This document shows, one piece after another, positions 17,194 through 25,461 of a DNA stretch of 64,000 nucleotides. Origin of the DNA: Blastochloris viridis (lineage in GTDB: Bacteria > Pseudomonadota > Alphaproteobacteria > UBA2136 > UBA6156). Under the pieces are notes generated by a model. The model saw only the letters and a list, made by a program, of their open reading frames with translations. It did not search any database and was not told the DNA's origin. The stretch covers positions 248,001 to 312,000 of the forward strand of contig VAFM01000001.1 of assembly GCA_005768725.1 (NCBI GenBank). Direction: 5' to 3'. The position numbers and the translations under genes are program-made. Positions within the stretch are counted from its first letter, which is position 1; every line of letters starts with the position of its first letter.

Positions 17194-18053
17194 TGAACCA
17201 ACAACGTTTGATCGTATGGGGTGTGGCCGCTGTTGCGCTTGTGATTTTGCTGTGGAGCAGCCTGTTTGTGGTACGTCAGCAAGAGCAGGCCATGCTGGTA
17301 GCGCTGGGTAAGGTTGTACGCCTTGAGAGCGAGCCGGGTTTACACATTAAAATGCCGTTCTACCATCAGGTTGTGTATTTTGATAAACGCCTGCTGAACA
17401 ACCAGAGCCCCACGGAAGAAGTGCAGACTTTGGATAAGGAACGTGTCCTGGTGGACAGCTTTACGCGGTGGCAGATTGCGGATGCGGGACTGTTTTATCG
17501 CAACGTGCGCACTATTGATATTGCCGTGCAGCGTTTGGATACGATCGTGAACTCGAACATCCGGGAACAGGTGGCGCAGGTGCGGCTGGCCGACCTTGTG
17601 GGTGCCAAGCGTGATGCTGTTATGCGTGAGCTGTTTACGCAATCGGCGGAAGAAGCGGCGCCGATGGGTATCCGTATCATTGACGTACGCCTGAAGCGTG
17701 CCGACCTGCCGCAGGAGAACAGTGAAGCGGTGTTCCGCCGCATGCGCGCCGAGCGCCAGAAGGAAGCCAACACGCTGCGTGCGGAAGGTGAGGAAGCGGC
17801 GCAGAAAATTCGTGCCGAAGCTGAAAAGGAGCGTACCGTGTTGCTGGCTGAAGCTAACCGTGATTCTCAGAAATTGTGGGGTGAAGGTGAAGCCGAGGCG
17901 ATCCGTATTACGGGAGCTGCCTTTAACAAGGACCCGGGCTTTTACAAGTTTACGAAGAGCCTGGATGCTTACAAGGCTTCCATGACCGGTAGCAACACGC
18001 TGATGGTGGTCGATCCGTCCAGTGAGTTTCTGGATACGATGGTCAAGCCGTAA
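17193..18053 (+). CDS. hflC: HflC, FtsH protease modulator subunit
   Basis: Partner of HflK in the periplasm-facing complex that restrains FtsH. 286 residues. An N-terminal membrane helix (~7-26) is followed by an SPFH domain starting at VRQQEQAMLVALGKVV. A long helical region (ERQKEANTLRAEGEEAAQ, AEAEKERTVLLAEA) then leads to a short C-terminus (NTLMVVDPSSEFL). The ATG overlaps the last base of hflK, so translation is coupled. miaA begins 9 bases after the stop, preceded by TAAGGAG that contains the hflC stop codon. Confidence 0.95.
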   Translation: MNQQRLIVWGVAAVALVILLWSSLFVVRQQEQAMLVALGKVVRLESEPGLHIKMPFYHQVVYFDKRLLNNQSPTEEVQTLDKERVLVDSFTRWQIADAGLFYRNVRTIDIAVQRLDTIVNSNIREQVAQVRLADLVGAKRDAVMRELFTQSAEEAAPMGIRIIDVRLKRADLPQENSEAVFRRMRAERQKEANTLRAEGEEAAQKIRAEAEKERTVLLAEANRDSQKLWGEGEAEAIRITGAAFNKDPGFYKFTKSLDAYKASMTGSNTLMVVDPSSEFLDTMVKP

Positions 18054-18062
18054 GGAGTGATT

Positions 18063-18965
18063 ATGGCGCTGCCCGAAGTTATTGTTATTTTCGGGCCGAC
18101 GGCCAGCGGCAAGACGGGTGCCTCGATTGAGGCGGCCCGTTTGCTGGGGGGCGAGGTTATCAATGCCGACAGCCGCCAGATCTATAGCAAGATTCCGATT
18201 CTTTCGGCGGCTCCGACCGCGGAGGAAAAGGGTGATGTGCCGCACCACCTGTTTGAGATCATCGACCCCGCCGAGCGTGTAAGTGCCGGGCGATGGGCTG
18301 AAATGGCGCTCGTAAAAATTGAAGAGATTATAGCGCGGGGCAAGCGCCCGATTGTGGTGGGTGGTACCGGGCTTTATTTGCGCACGCTGATGGAAGGCAT
18401 CAGTGAAATACCTGCCGTGCCGGAAGAGGTGGAAGAGCTTTTCCGCGGGCGCCCGGTAGACGAACTTTATGAAGAATTGCAGGCGCTGGACCCGAACCTT
18501 GCCGCCAAGTTACATGCCACCGATACCCAGCGCATTACGCGTGGGCTGGTGGTACACAGCCATACCGGCACACCCTTAAGTGAGTGGCAGGCGATTCCGG
18601 CCAAAGTGCCGCCTTATTCGTTCCGTCGGTTGGCTATCTCTCCGGAGCGGGAAGAGCTTTATGAGCGCATCGGCAAGCGGTGGGACCTAATGGTGGACGC
18701 GGGGATGATCGCTGAAGTGGAAGCCCTGAAAGACGATGGTTACACACTGGCAATGCCCGGTTTACAGGGGCTTGGCGCGGAAGAGATCTATGATTATCTG
18801 GATGGGCATGTGAGTTGGGATGAGGCCAGCCGCAGTGCCGTGCAAGGTACGCGGCATTATGCCAAGCGGCAGGTGACGTGGCTGCGGAATACGTATGGGG
18901 CGGAGGAGATTTTTGCTAGCTCTGGGGAGTTGGTGGCGTGGGTGAAGGAGGCATATAGTGGATAA
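18063..18965 (+). CDS. miaA: tRNA dimethylallyltransferase
   Basis: Transfers an isopentenyl group to A37 of tRNAs reading UNN codons. 300 residues from the ATG at 18063; the ribosome site TAAGGAG overlaps the hflC stop. P-loop GPTASGKT is near the start, then NADSRQIYSKI (substrate-binding Asp/Ser/Arg) and GGTGLYLRTLMEG. The C-terminal GTRHYAKRQVTWLRN is the conserved tRNA-binding end. It completes the mrp-hflK-hflC-miaA unit, and its last 8 bases overlap the start of a Mrr-like nuclease gene. Confidence 0.94.
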   Translation: MALPEVIVIFGPTASGKTGASIEAARLLGGEVINADSRQIYSKIPILSAAPTAEEKGDVPHHLFEIIDPAERVSAGRWAEMALVKIEEIIARGKRPIVVGGTGLYLRTLMEGISEIPAVPEEVEELFRGRPVDELYEELQALDPNLAAKLHATDTQRITRGLVVHSHTGTPLSEWQAIPAKVPPYSFRRLAISPEREELYERIGKRWDLMVDAGMIAEVEALKDDGYTLAMPGLQGLGAEEIYDYLDGHVSWDEASRSAVQGTRHYAKRQVTWLRNTYGAEEIFASSGELVAWVKEAYSG

Positions 18966-19914
18966 AAATGCTTATGTATTGCGTTTGGGGCAGCGGTTAC
19001 CTAAGGCAATTCAACAGAATGTTGTTGGTATTGGTTGGGCCCATGCACCAGACTTGTTGCAGCACCCGCAGTGGGATGCATTAAAGACGTCTCTGCGACA
19101 GGCTTACCCTGCCATGTATGAAGGAAATGAACGTTCTTTGGGGAATGGTGCGGGAAGCGTATGGCGGTTTTTATTTGAAATGAAAACAGGCGATCTTGTG
19201 CTGGTACCGTGTGACGAGGGTTTTCATCTGGCAGAAGTAGTGAGTGATGCTTATTTTGAACCTGCAGGTGTAAGTGATGATTTTGCATGGCGTCGCAAGA
19301 TTGTGTGGCGTAAGGCTGGGGCCATTCCGCGCAGTCATGCCTCTAATGAATTGCAGAAGCGTCTGAAGGTGAGGAATACATGTGCTTCGGCAACGGATTT
19401 GCTGAATGATATTTGTAAGGCGGAAGCAGCTAAAGGCCCTGTTTCGTTTAATTCTACGGCATTGAGTGGCGTGCATGAGGCCGTTTCTAAAGCTCTCAAG
19501 TCTTCTTTGAATGACCGTCAGTTGGAAGAACTGGTGCGTAGCTTGGCGCTTGCTTCGGGGGCGACCAGCGCCGAGGTATTGCCTAAGCGTGGGCCAGTGG
19601 GCGATGCCGATGTGAAAGCCGTTTATGATCTGCGGATTGGTGGTGCTCATATGGAAGCGAAAATTCAGGTGTTGTATCAGGTAAAGCACCATCAGGGCGT
19701 TTCAGATGCGTATGGTATTCAGCAGCTTATTGATCGAATGGATGTCATGGGTGGTGAAGCTGTAAAAGGCTGCTTTGTAACTACGGCTCCGGCCGTGACG
19801 GCCGAGGCCCAAACCCTAGCCGAAGCTAATGATATTTTGGTGGTAAAAGAACGCGAGCTTATCGACTGGATTTTGTCGGTAGGGCTTGGAAGTTCTCTTG
19901 GAGAGAGGGACTGA
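18958..19914 (+). CDS. Mrr-like restriction endonuclease with N-terminal PUA-like reader domain
   Basis: 318 residues. The N-terminal ~135 residues (GIGWAHAPDL, WRFLFEMKTGDLVLVP, AEVVSDAYFEP, RRKIVWRKAGAIPR) match the reader domain seen before Mrr catalytic domains and look PUA/EVE-like. The C-terminal half has the Mrr nuclease core: G215-D216-A-D218 and the strand YQVKHH (Q241-x-K243). The usual second Asp of GDGGxD is a Lys (K220), so D216 or D218 would supply the acid. The GTG start has AAGGAGG 6 bases upstream, inside miaA, so it is coupled to miaA. No methyltransferase is nearby, which suits a type IV enzyme cutting modified DNA (inference). Confidence 0.8.
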   Translation: MDKNAYVLRLGQRLPKAIQQNVVGIGWAHAPDLLQHPQWDALKTSLRQAYPAMYEGNERSLGNGAGSVWRFLFEMKTGDLVLVPCDEGFHLAEVVSDAYFEPAGVSDDFAWRRKIVWRKAGAIPRSHASNELQKRLKVRNTCASATDLLNDICKAEAAKGPVSFNSTALSGVHEAVSKALKSSLNDRQLEELVRSLALASGATSAEVLPKRGPVGDADVKAVYDLRIGGAHMEAKIQVLYQVKHHQGVSDAYGIQQLIDRMDVMGGEAVKGCFVTTAPAVTAEAQTLAEANDILVVKERELIDWILSVGLGSSLGERD

Positions 19915-19917
19915 TAT

Positions 19918-20886
19918 TTAAAGCCAGCGGCGTTTGCGGAAGTAGAGGTAGGGACCTATGGCGCTGGCGAGCATCAGAATGATCGCGAAGGGGTAGCCCC
20001 ATGGCTGGGAGAGTTCCGGCATGAAGTGGAAGTTCATTCCGTAAATACTGCCGATGAGGGTTGGCGGCATGAGGAACACCGTAAAGACGGAGAGAATCTT
20101 CATGCTTAGGTTCTGCTCCACGTTGATCATGCCCAGGGCGGCGTCGAGCTGGAACGTGATCTTGTCAGACTGGAAGCCGGTTTGTTTGGTGAGCTCGCGG
20201 ACGTCGCCGGAGAGGACCTCCAGCTTGCGAGACAGGTAGTGGTTGTCGCTCTGCTGCTCTTTAAAGAAGGCTATCATGCGGCCGACGCTGTGCAGGCTTT
20301 CGTGGATCTGGCTGTTGAGGTCGGCCACCGCGCCTAATTTACGGAGCACGCCGCGCATGGTGAGCTCTTTGTATTCGCTCATGTTGTGAGGGTCGAAAAT
20401 GCGGTGCGAGAGTTTGTCGAGGTCGTCGACGACTTTGTCGGCATTGAAGGCGACGCGGAGGACGATCTCTTCGAGGAGTCCGTGGAGGACTTCCGGTCCG
20501 CTTTCGAAGTCTTTATTGCTGCCCATCAGGCGGGTGGAGAAGTTCTCGAACGACGTGGGCTGGATGTCGCGGATTGTCAGCAGGGTGTCTTCGGTGAGGA
20601 TGAACTTGATCGGGCGGATCTCCGGGTACGGGCCCAGCGTTTTGGTGATGACCGCGCCTATCATGAAGCTCACGCCGTCGGACTTGAACATCCGGCTTAG
20701 TGTGAAGTTGCGGTCGCGCTCTTCTTTGGAAGGCAAGGCCAGACCGATGCCTTGCTGGAGCAGTGCGAGTTCTTCCAGCGAGGGGCGCTCGGCATCGACC
20801 CAGATGGCACCGGTGGGGAACGGTTTGCCGGGCATCCACATATGGAGTTTGAGTTGGCCTTCGTCGCGCGCGTAGATGGTTATCAT
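19918..20886 (-). CDS. corA: CorA-type magnesium/cobalt channel
   Basis: Pentameric inner-membrane Mg2+ channel, 322 residues from the chosen ATG (MITIYARDEG); E. coli CorA has 316. A soluble N-terminal domain and a long stalk helix are followed by two membrane helices with the selectivity motif YGMNF between them (GSIYGMNFHFMPEL). The end (YPFAIILMLASAIGPYLYF) is typical. A longer reading frame upstream adds an unrelated, low-quality N-terminus. It converges on the Mrr-like gene with only 3 bases between stops, and diverges from sucA. Confidence 0.92.
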   Translation of the reverse strand: MITIYARDEGQLKLHMWMPGKPFPTGAIWVDAERPSLEELALLQQGIGLALPSKEERDRNFTLSRMFKSDGVSFMIGAVITKTLGPYPEIRPIKFILTEDTLLTIRDIQPTSFENFSTRLMGSNKDFESGPEVLHGLLEEIVLRVAFNADKVVDDLDKLSHRIFDPHNMSEYKELTMRGVLRKLGAVADLNSQIHESLHSVGRMIAFFKEQQSDNHYLSRKLEVLSGDVRELTKQTGFQSDKITFQLDAALGMINVEQNLSMKILSVFTVFLMPPTLIGSIYGMNFHFMPELSQPWGYPFAIILMLASAIGPYLYFRKRRWL

Positions 20887-21140
20887 GCTACTACTAAACC
20901 CTGTTTGGAGCCTCGGTGGAAGCCGTTGCCCGGTTGTGGGCGGATGGGGGTTAGCATAAATGCCACAGCCTGCCTGAGTTAGCACGTGACGGGTTTGCGC
21001 GACGTGACGGTTTACCGAGGCTGAGCGTGGGTAAACATATGATTATTGCTGCTCAAGGAATAGGACAAGGGGGCTTGCGGGCAAAGGGGCAGAGGCGTAG
21101 GGTGCCGCCAGTTTCAGATAAAGAAGAGGCCTATACCCCT

Positions 21141-23768
21141 ATGTGTGCTGTTGCCGTATTTGACAGTTCTAGCCTTCCGCTTGTGGAAGACATGTACGCA
21201 AAATTTATGAACGACCCCGCGAGCGTTGACCCCGAATGGAAGGCTTACTTCTTGGGTTGGCAGGCTGGTGGCAGCGTGGCAGGTGAAGGCGGTGCTGGCG
21301 ACGGGAAGGACGTGGCCCGCTTTAAGTTTGCCGAAGCCTGGCGCACCCGTGGTCACCTTGTGGCCCGTGTGAACCCGTTGAAGGATGCGCCTGCGCTGAC
21401 GGATGAGTTCAAGCCCGAGACCTACGGCCTTGATGCCGTAGATGCCGGTGAATTTGCCAAGGTGTATGGTGGCAGCATTGGCGTGGAGCTGGGTGTTATC
21501 CGTGTACCTGCCGAGCGTCAGTGGGTTCAGGATTGGTTTGAAGGTGCTGAGGCCAAGGTTAAGCCGGGCAAGGATGTTCAGTTGGCTCTGTACGATGGCC
21601 TTGTACGTGCCAATGCGATGGAGAAGTTTTTGCACACCAAGTTTGTGGGTGCCAAGCGTTTTAGCGTTGAAGGTAATGACGGCATTATCCCGCTGCTGCT
21701 GCAACTGGTGGAAGATGCGAGCAAGGACGGCGTAAAGCACCTTGTAATGGGTATGGCTCACCGTGGCCGTTTGAATGTGCTGTGCAATATTCTGCACAAG
21801 CCGCTGCATGAGCTGTTTGCCGCGTTTGCCGATAAGTTTACCCAAGAGGGTGGCCCGAGCAGCGGCGACGTGAAGTACCACATGGGTAAGGTTTATGAAG
21901 CCAGCACCGCTGCGGGTAAGATTGAGCTGCAACTGCTGTATAACCCGAGCCACCTGGAAGCCGTGAACGCCATGGTGCTGGGTGTGGCGCGCGCGAAGGC
22001 GGATGCACTGGAGAGCAAGGGTAAGGGCGTGCTGCCGGTATTGATTCATGGTGACAGCGCCGTGGCTGGCCTTGGCAACGTGCCGGAGAGCAACAACCTG
22101 ATGGGTCTGAAGGCATACGATGCCGGTGGTACCATCCACTTTGTGCTGAACAACCAGGTTGGCTTTACGGCGAACCCCGAAGATGCGTTTGGCGGGGCGT
22201 ACTGCACGGATATCTTCAAGCAGCTTGGTACCCCGATTGTGCACGTGAATGCCGACGATATTGAAGCCTGCTGGACCGCGACCCGCTTTGCCTGGGCTTA
22301 TCGCAAGCAGTTTGGCAAGGATGTGACGCTGGACCTTATCGGTTACCGCCGCTGGGGCCATAACGAGGGCGATGACCCCACGTTTACCCAGCCGAAGATG
22401 TACGAGAAGATCCGTGCGCATAAAGTTCCGGCCGAGATTTACGCAGAGCAACTGAAGGCTGCCGGTGTGGCCGAAGCTGACCTGGCCAAGGTTGAAAAAG
22501 CGTACGCTGACGAACTTGCCGCTGCGTTCGATACCGCCCAAAAGGGTGTACACGTGAAGGCCAAGGGCGAAAAGCCCAAAGATGGCAAGCTTGAGACCGT
22601 GGCCGAAGCCGGTCAGGTCAAGAAGATCGCTGAAGCCTGGGGCAAGCAGCCGGATGGGTTTGAGATCAATGAAAAAGTCGGCAAGGTTGTCGATGAGCGT
22701 GTTTCTATGTTGCTGGGTGAGAAGCCTCTCAACTGGGGCGCTGCCGAAACTACTGCCTATGGCGCGCTGCTGATGGAAGGCATTAATGTGCGTCTGACCG
22801 GTCAGGATGCCCAGCGCGGGACGTTCAGCCACCGTCATGCCGTGCTGATTAACGGTAAGGATGACAGCCGTTGGAACGTGCTGCAGGGTGTGGCTGCCAA
22901 GGGTGCTACCTGCGATATCTACAACTCGGCACTCAGTGAAAATGCTGTGATGGGCTTTGAGTATGGCTACGCCATGGGTAAGCCGCAGAACAGTCTGGTT
23001 GTATGGGAAGGCCAGTTTGGCGACTTTGCCAACGGGGCGCAGGTTGTTATCGACCAGTTCATCGCTTCGGCTGAAGTGAAATGGAACCAGATGAACCACC
23101 TCGCGATTCTGTTGCCGCATGGTTATGAAGGGCAGGGGCCGGAGCATAGTAGTGCGCGCCTCGAACGCTTCCTGCAATTGTGTGCGGAAGAGAATATTCG
23201 TGTGGCGTATCCGAGCACGCCGGCGCAGGTCTTCCACCTGCTGCGTCGTCAGGCCAAGAGTTCGGTTAAGAAGCCACTGGTAGTGATGACACCGAAGAGC
23301 CTGCTGCGTAACCCGCTGGCGGTAAGCCCGGTGAGCGATTTGCTGAAGGGCAGCTTCCAGAGCGTTATCGCCGATGATGCTGTGGATGTGAAGACCGCCA
23401 AGAAAGTGGTTCTGTGCAGCGGTAAGATTTATTACGACCTGCTGGCCCGCCGTGATGCCGACAAGCGCAATGACGTGGCGTTGATTCGTGTGGAAGAGCT
23501 TTACCCGTGGCCGAGTGCCGAAATTGCCAAGGCACTGGCTGGCGTGAAGACCAAGGATATCCATTGGGTGCAAGAAGAGCCGCGCAACATGGGCAGCTGG
23601 AGCTTTGTGCGCGAGAACTGGGACGATGCGTGGGGCTACCTGCACTATGTTGGTCGTCCGGCAAGTGCATCTCCGGCCGTGGGTACCACCGCCCGTCACA
23701 ACGTAGAGCAGAAGGCAGTTGTGGACGAGGTTTTTGGTGACAGCGCCGCTGGCCGCAAGGTTGCTTAA
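21141..23768 (+). CDS. sucA: 2-oxoglutarate dehydrogenase E1 component
   Basis: Thiamine-diphosphate-dependent E1 of the 2-oxoglutarate dehydrogenase complex. 875 residues from the ATG at 21141. The E1 N-terminal segment is seen directly after it (LVEDMYAKFMNDPASVDPEWKAYF, read in two parts). A GTG 114 bases upstream adds sequence unlike the family. Conserved stretches are MGMAHRGRLNVL, HGDSAVAGLGNVPES, LNNQVGFT, YRRWGHNEGDDP and the transketolase-like C-terminal part (QDAQRGTFSHRHAV, LLPHGYEGQGPEHSS). It is slightly shorter than most E1o proteins (~930-990). It heads an operon with sucB, a small YecM-like gene and lpd. Confidence 0.95.
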   Translation: MCAVAVFDSSSLPLVEDMYAKFMNDPASVDPEWKAYFLGWQAGGSVAGEGGAGDGKDVARFKFAEAWRTRGHLVARVNPLKDAPALTDEFKPETYGLDAVDAGEFAKVYGGSIGVELGVIRVPAERQWVQDWFEGAEAKVKPGKDVQLALYDGLVRANAMEKFLHTKFVGAKRFSVEGNDGIIPLLLQLVEDASKDGVKHLVMGMAHRGRLNVLCNILHKPLHELFAAFADKFTQEGGPSSGDVKYHMGKVYEASTAAGKIELQLLYNPSHLEAVNAMVLGVARAKADALESKGKGVLPVLIHGDSAVAGLGNVPESNNLMGLKAYDAGGTIHFVLNNQVGFTANPEDAFGGAYCTDIFKQLGTPIVHVNADDIEACWTATRFAWAYRKQFGKDVTLDLIGYRRWGHNEGDDPTFTQPKMYEKIRAHKVPAEIYAEQLKAAGVAEADLAKVEKAYADELAAAFDTAQKGVHVKAKGEKPKDGKLETVAEAGQVKKIAEAWGKQPDGFEINEKVGKVVDERVSMLLGEKPLNWGAAETTAYGALLMEGINVRLTGQDAQRGTFSHRHAVLINGKDDSRWNVLQGVAAKGATCDIYNSALSENAVMGFEYGYAMGKPQNSLVVWEGQFGDFANGAQVVIDQFIASAEVKWNQMNHLAILLPHGYEGQGPEHSSARLERFLQLCAEENIRVAYPSTPAQVFHLLRRQAKSSVKKPLVVMTPKSLLRNPLAVSPVSDLLKGSFQSVIADDAVDVKTAKKVVLCSGKIYYDLLARRDADKRNDVALIRVEELYPWPSAEIAKALAGVKTKDIHWVQEEPRNMGSWSFVRENWDDAWGYLHYVGRPASASPAVGTTARHNVEQKAVVDEVFGDSAAGRKVA

Positions 23769-23799
23769 GTAATTTGAGAGTTTAAGGGAAGAAGACGAG

Positions 23800-25014
23800 A
23801 TGACCGTACAGATTAAAGCCCCCGCCATGGGCGAAAGCATTGCCGAAGCCGTAGTGGCCAAGTGGGTTGTGAAGGAAGGCGATTTTGTGACCGCCGACCA
23901 GATGGTGGCCGAGCTTGAAACCGACAAGGTGAACCTTGAGGTGATTGCGCCTGTTGCTGGTAAGATCACTAAGATTACGGCTGCCAAGGGCGCGACCGTG
24001 AAGGTTGGCGAAGTGATGGCTGATATTGATGAAACCGCGGAAGGCCTGAAAACCCCAGCGGCTGTTACCGCTGCCGGTGCACCGAGTGCTGCGGCCACGG
24101 CTGGCCCGCTGGAAAGTGCCGATGAGCGCGTGGCCAAGAGCGGCCCGGCTGTGCAGAAGCTGGTGGCCGAAGGTGCCGGTACTGCGGGTGTGGCGGGTTC
24201 TGGTAAGGATGGCCGTTTGACCAAGGGTGATCTGGTGGCTCCGCAGGCAGCGCCTGCTGCTGCTCCGGCTCCGGCAGCCCCGGTGGCGGCACCGAGCGCA
24301 CCGCGCAACACCGGTGCGTTGCAAGAACGTGTGCCGATGACGCGTATCCGCAAGACCATCGCCGGTCGCCTTAAGCAGGCCCAGAATACCGCCGCCATGT
24401 TGACGACCTACAACGAAGTTGACCTGAGCAAGGTGAACGAAATGCGCAAGCTGTACAAAGATGCCTTTGAGAAGAAGCACGGCGTGAAGCTGGGTTACAT
24501 GGGCTTCTTCAGCAAAGCCGTTGTAGATGCTCTTCAGGCATGGCCCGCGCTGAATGCCGAGATTGATGGCGAAGACATTATTTACAAGAACCACTATGAC
24601 CTTGGGATTGCCGTGAGCAGCGACCGTGGTCTGGTTGTGCCTGTGGTAAAGGATGCCGACAAGAAGAGCCTTGCCCAGATTGAAAAGGACATTGGTGACT
24701 TTGGTGCCCGTGCCCGTACCGGTGGTTTGAAGCCGGATGAGCTGAGTGGTGCGACCTTCAGTATCACTAACGGCGGTACTTTTGGTAGCCTGATGAGCAT
24801 GCCGATTCTGAACTATCCGCAGGTTGGTATTCTGGGGATGCACGCCATCAAGGAGCGTCCGGTTGTGGTGAATGGCGAGATTGTGATTCGTCCGATGATG
24901 TATATCGCGCTGACGTATGACCACCGCATTGTGGATGGTCGTGAGGCTGTGAGCTTCCTTGTGCGTGTGAAGGATTGTCTGGAAGACCCGGCCCGTATGG
25001 TTGTTGGGATCTAA
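23800..25014 (+). CDS. sucB: Dihydrolipoyl succinyltransferase (E2 of 2-oxoglutarate dehydrogenase)
   Basis: E2 core of the complex, transferring succinyl groups to CoA. 404 residues: one lipoyl domain with the modified lysine K43 in ELETDKVNLEV, an Ala/Pro linker, a peripheral-subunit-binding domain (SGPAVQKLVAEG to GRLTKGDL, ~108-150), a second Ala/Pro linker, and the catalytic domain from ~170. The active-site His and Asp are in TYDHRIVDGREA near the C-terminus. It follows sucA by 31 bases. Its stop lies 7 bases before the next small gene. Confidence 0.95.
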   Translation: MTVQIKAPAMGESIAEAVVAKWVVKEGDFVTADQMVAELETDKVNLEVIAPVAGKITKITAAKGATVKVGEVMADIDETAEGLKTPAAVTAAGAPSAAATAGPLESADERVAKSGPAVQKLVAEGAGTAGVAGSGKDGRLTKGDLVAPQAAPAAAPAPAAPVAAPSAPRNTGALQERVPMTRIRKTIAGRLKQAQNTAAMLTTYNEVDLSKVNEMRKLYKDAFEKKHGVKLGYMGFFSKAVVDALQAWPALNAEIDGEDIIYKNHYDLGIAVSSDRGLVVPVVKDADKKSLAQIEKDIGDFGARARTGGLKPDELSGATFSITNGGTFGSLMSMPILNYPQVGILGMHAIKERPVVVNGEIVIRPMMYIALTYDHRIVDGREAVSFLVRVKDCLEDPARMVVGI

Positions 25015-25021
25015 CCTGACC

Positions 25022-25450
25022 ATGGACTGGACGACGCTGAGCCTGCTGGATACGGAGAATCTTCTCCGTATGGCGGGTTTGTGTGTGGCTGAGACGCGGG
25101 GTTTTGTGAAGCCCGAAGCGCGGATTAGCCATGTGGGATTCCGTTGTAAAACTCTTGAAGAATGGCAGGCGCTGCTCGAAATGGTGGAGCCGCTGGGTCA
25201 GGGGTTTATGACGTATAAGCCCGATGGGCGGCCTATTCCGTTCATTAAGCTGACTAAGCCTGTTGTAGTGGGTGGCGATGTGCTTGAATACCTCGAGTTT
25301 CCGGCCCCGAAGAAGATACCTGAAGAGCAGCCACGTATTGTGGTGGGCTACCAGTTAGCCGGTGCCGACGGCAAGGCGATGCTGAAAGATGGCTATGACG
25401 TGCGCGAAATGGCGCTGCATGCCGAAGATTTGATTGAACGTGCAAAGTAA
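25022..25450 (+). CDS. YecM-like (VOC superfamily) protein between sucB and lpd
   Basis: 142 residues from the chosen ATG; the ribosome site is weak, so translation probably depends on sucB. The segment ISHVGFRCKTLEEW, then GRPIPFIKLTKPV and LEYLEFPAPKK, recalls YecM (DUF991), a single-module relative of the vicinal-oxygen-chelate fold, although YecM is longer (~190). There is no membrane segment. It sits 7 bases after sucB and 11 bases before lpd, squarely within the 2-oxoglutarate dehydrogenase operon. The role is unknown; the family call is by eye. Confidence 0.65.
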   Translation: MDWTTLSLLDTENLLRMAGLCVAETRGFVKPEARISHVGFRCKTLEEWQALLEMVEPLGQGFMTYKPDGRPIPFIKLTKPVVVGGDVLEYLEFPAPKKIPEEQPRIVVGYQLAGADGKAMLKDGYDVREMALHAEDLIERAK

Positions 25451-25461
25451 GGACCGAAGAT

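Noticed and set aside
21027..21140. Longer sucA start at a GTG
   Set aside because: The extra 38 residues do not resemble E1 N-termini, whereas the ATG at 21141 begins just before the conserved segment.
21114..24398. 1094-codon - strand frame opposite sucA/sucB
   Set aside because: Composition typical of a reverse-complement shadow; sucA and sucB are unmistakable on the other strand.
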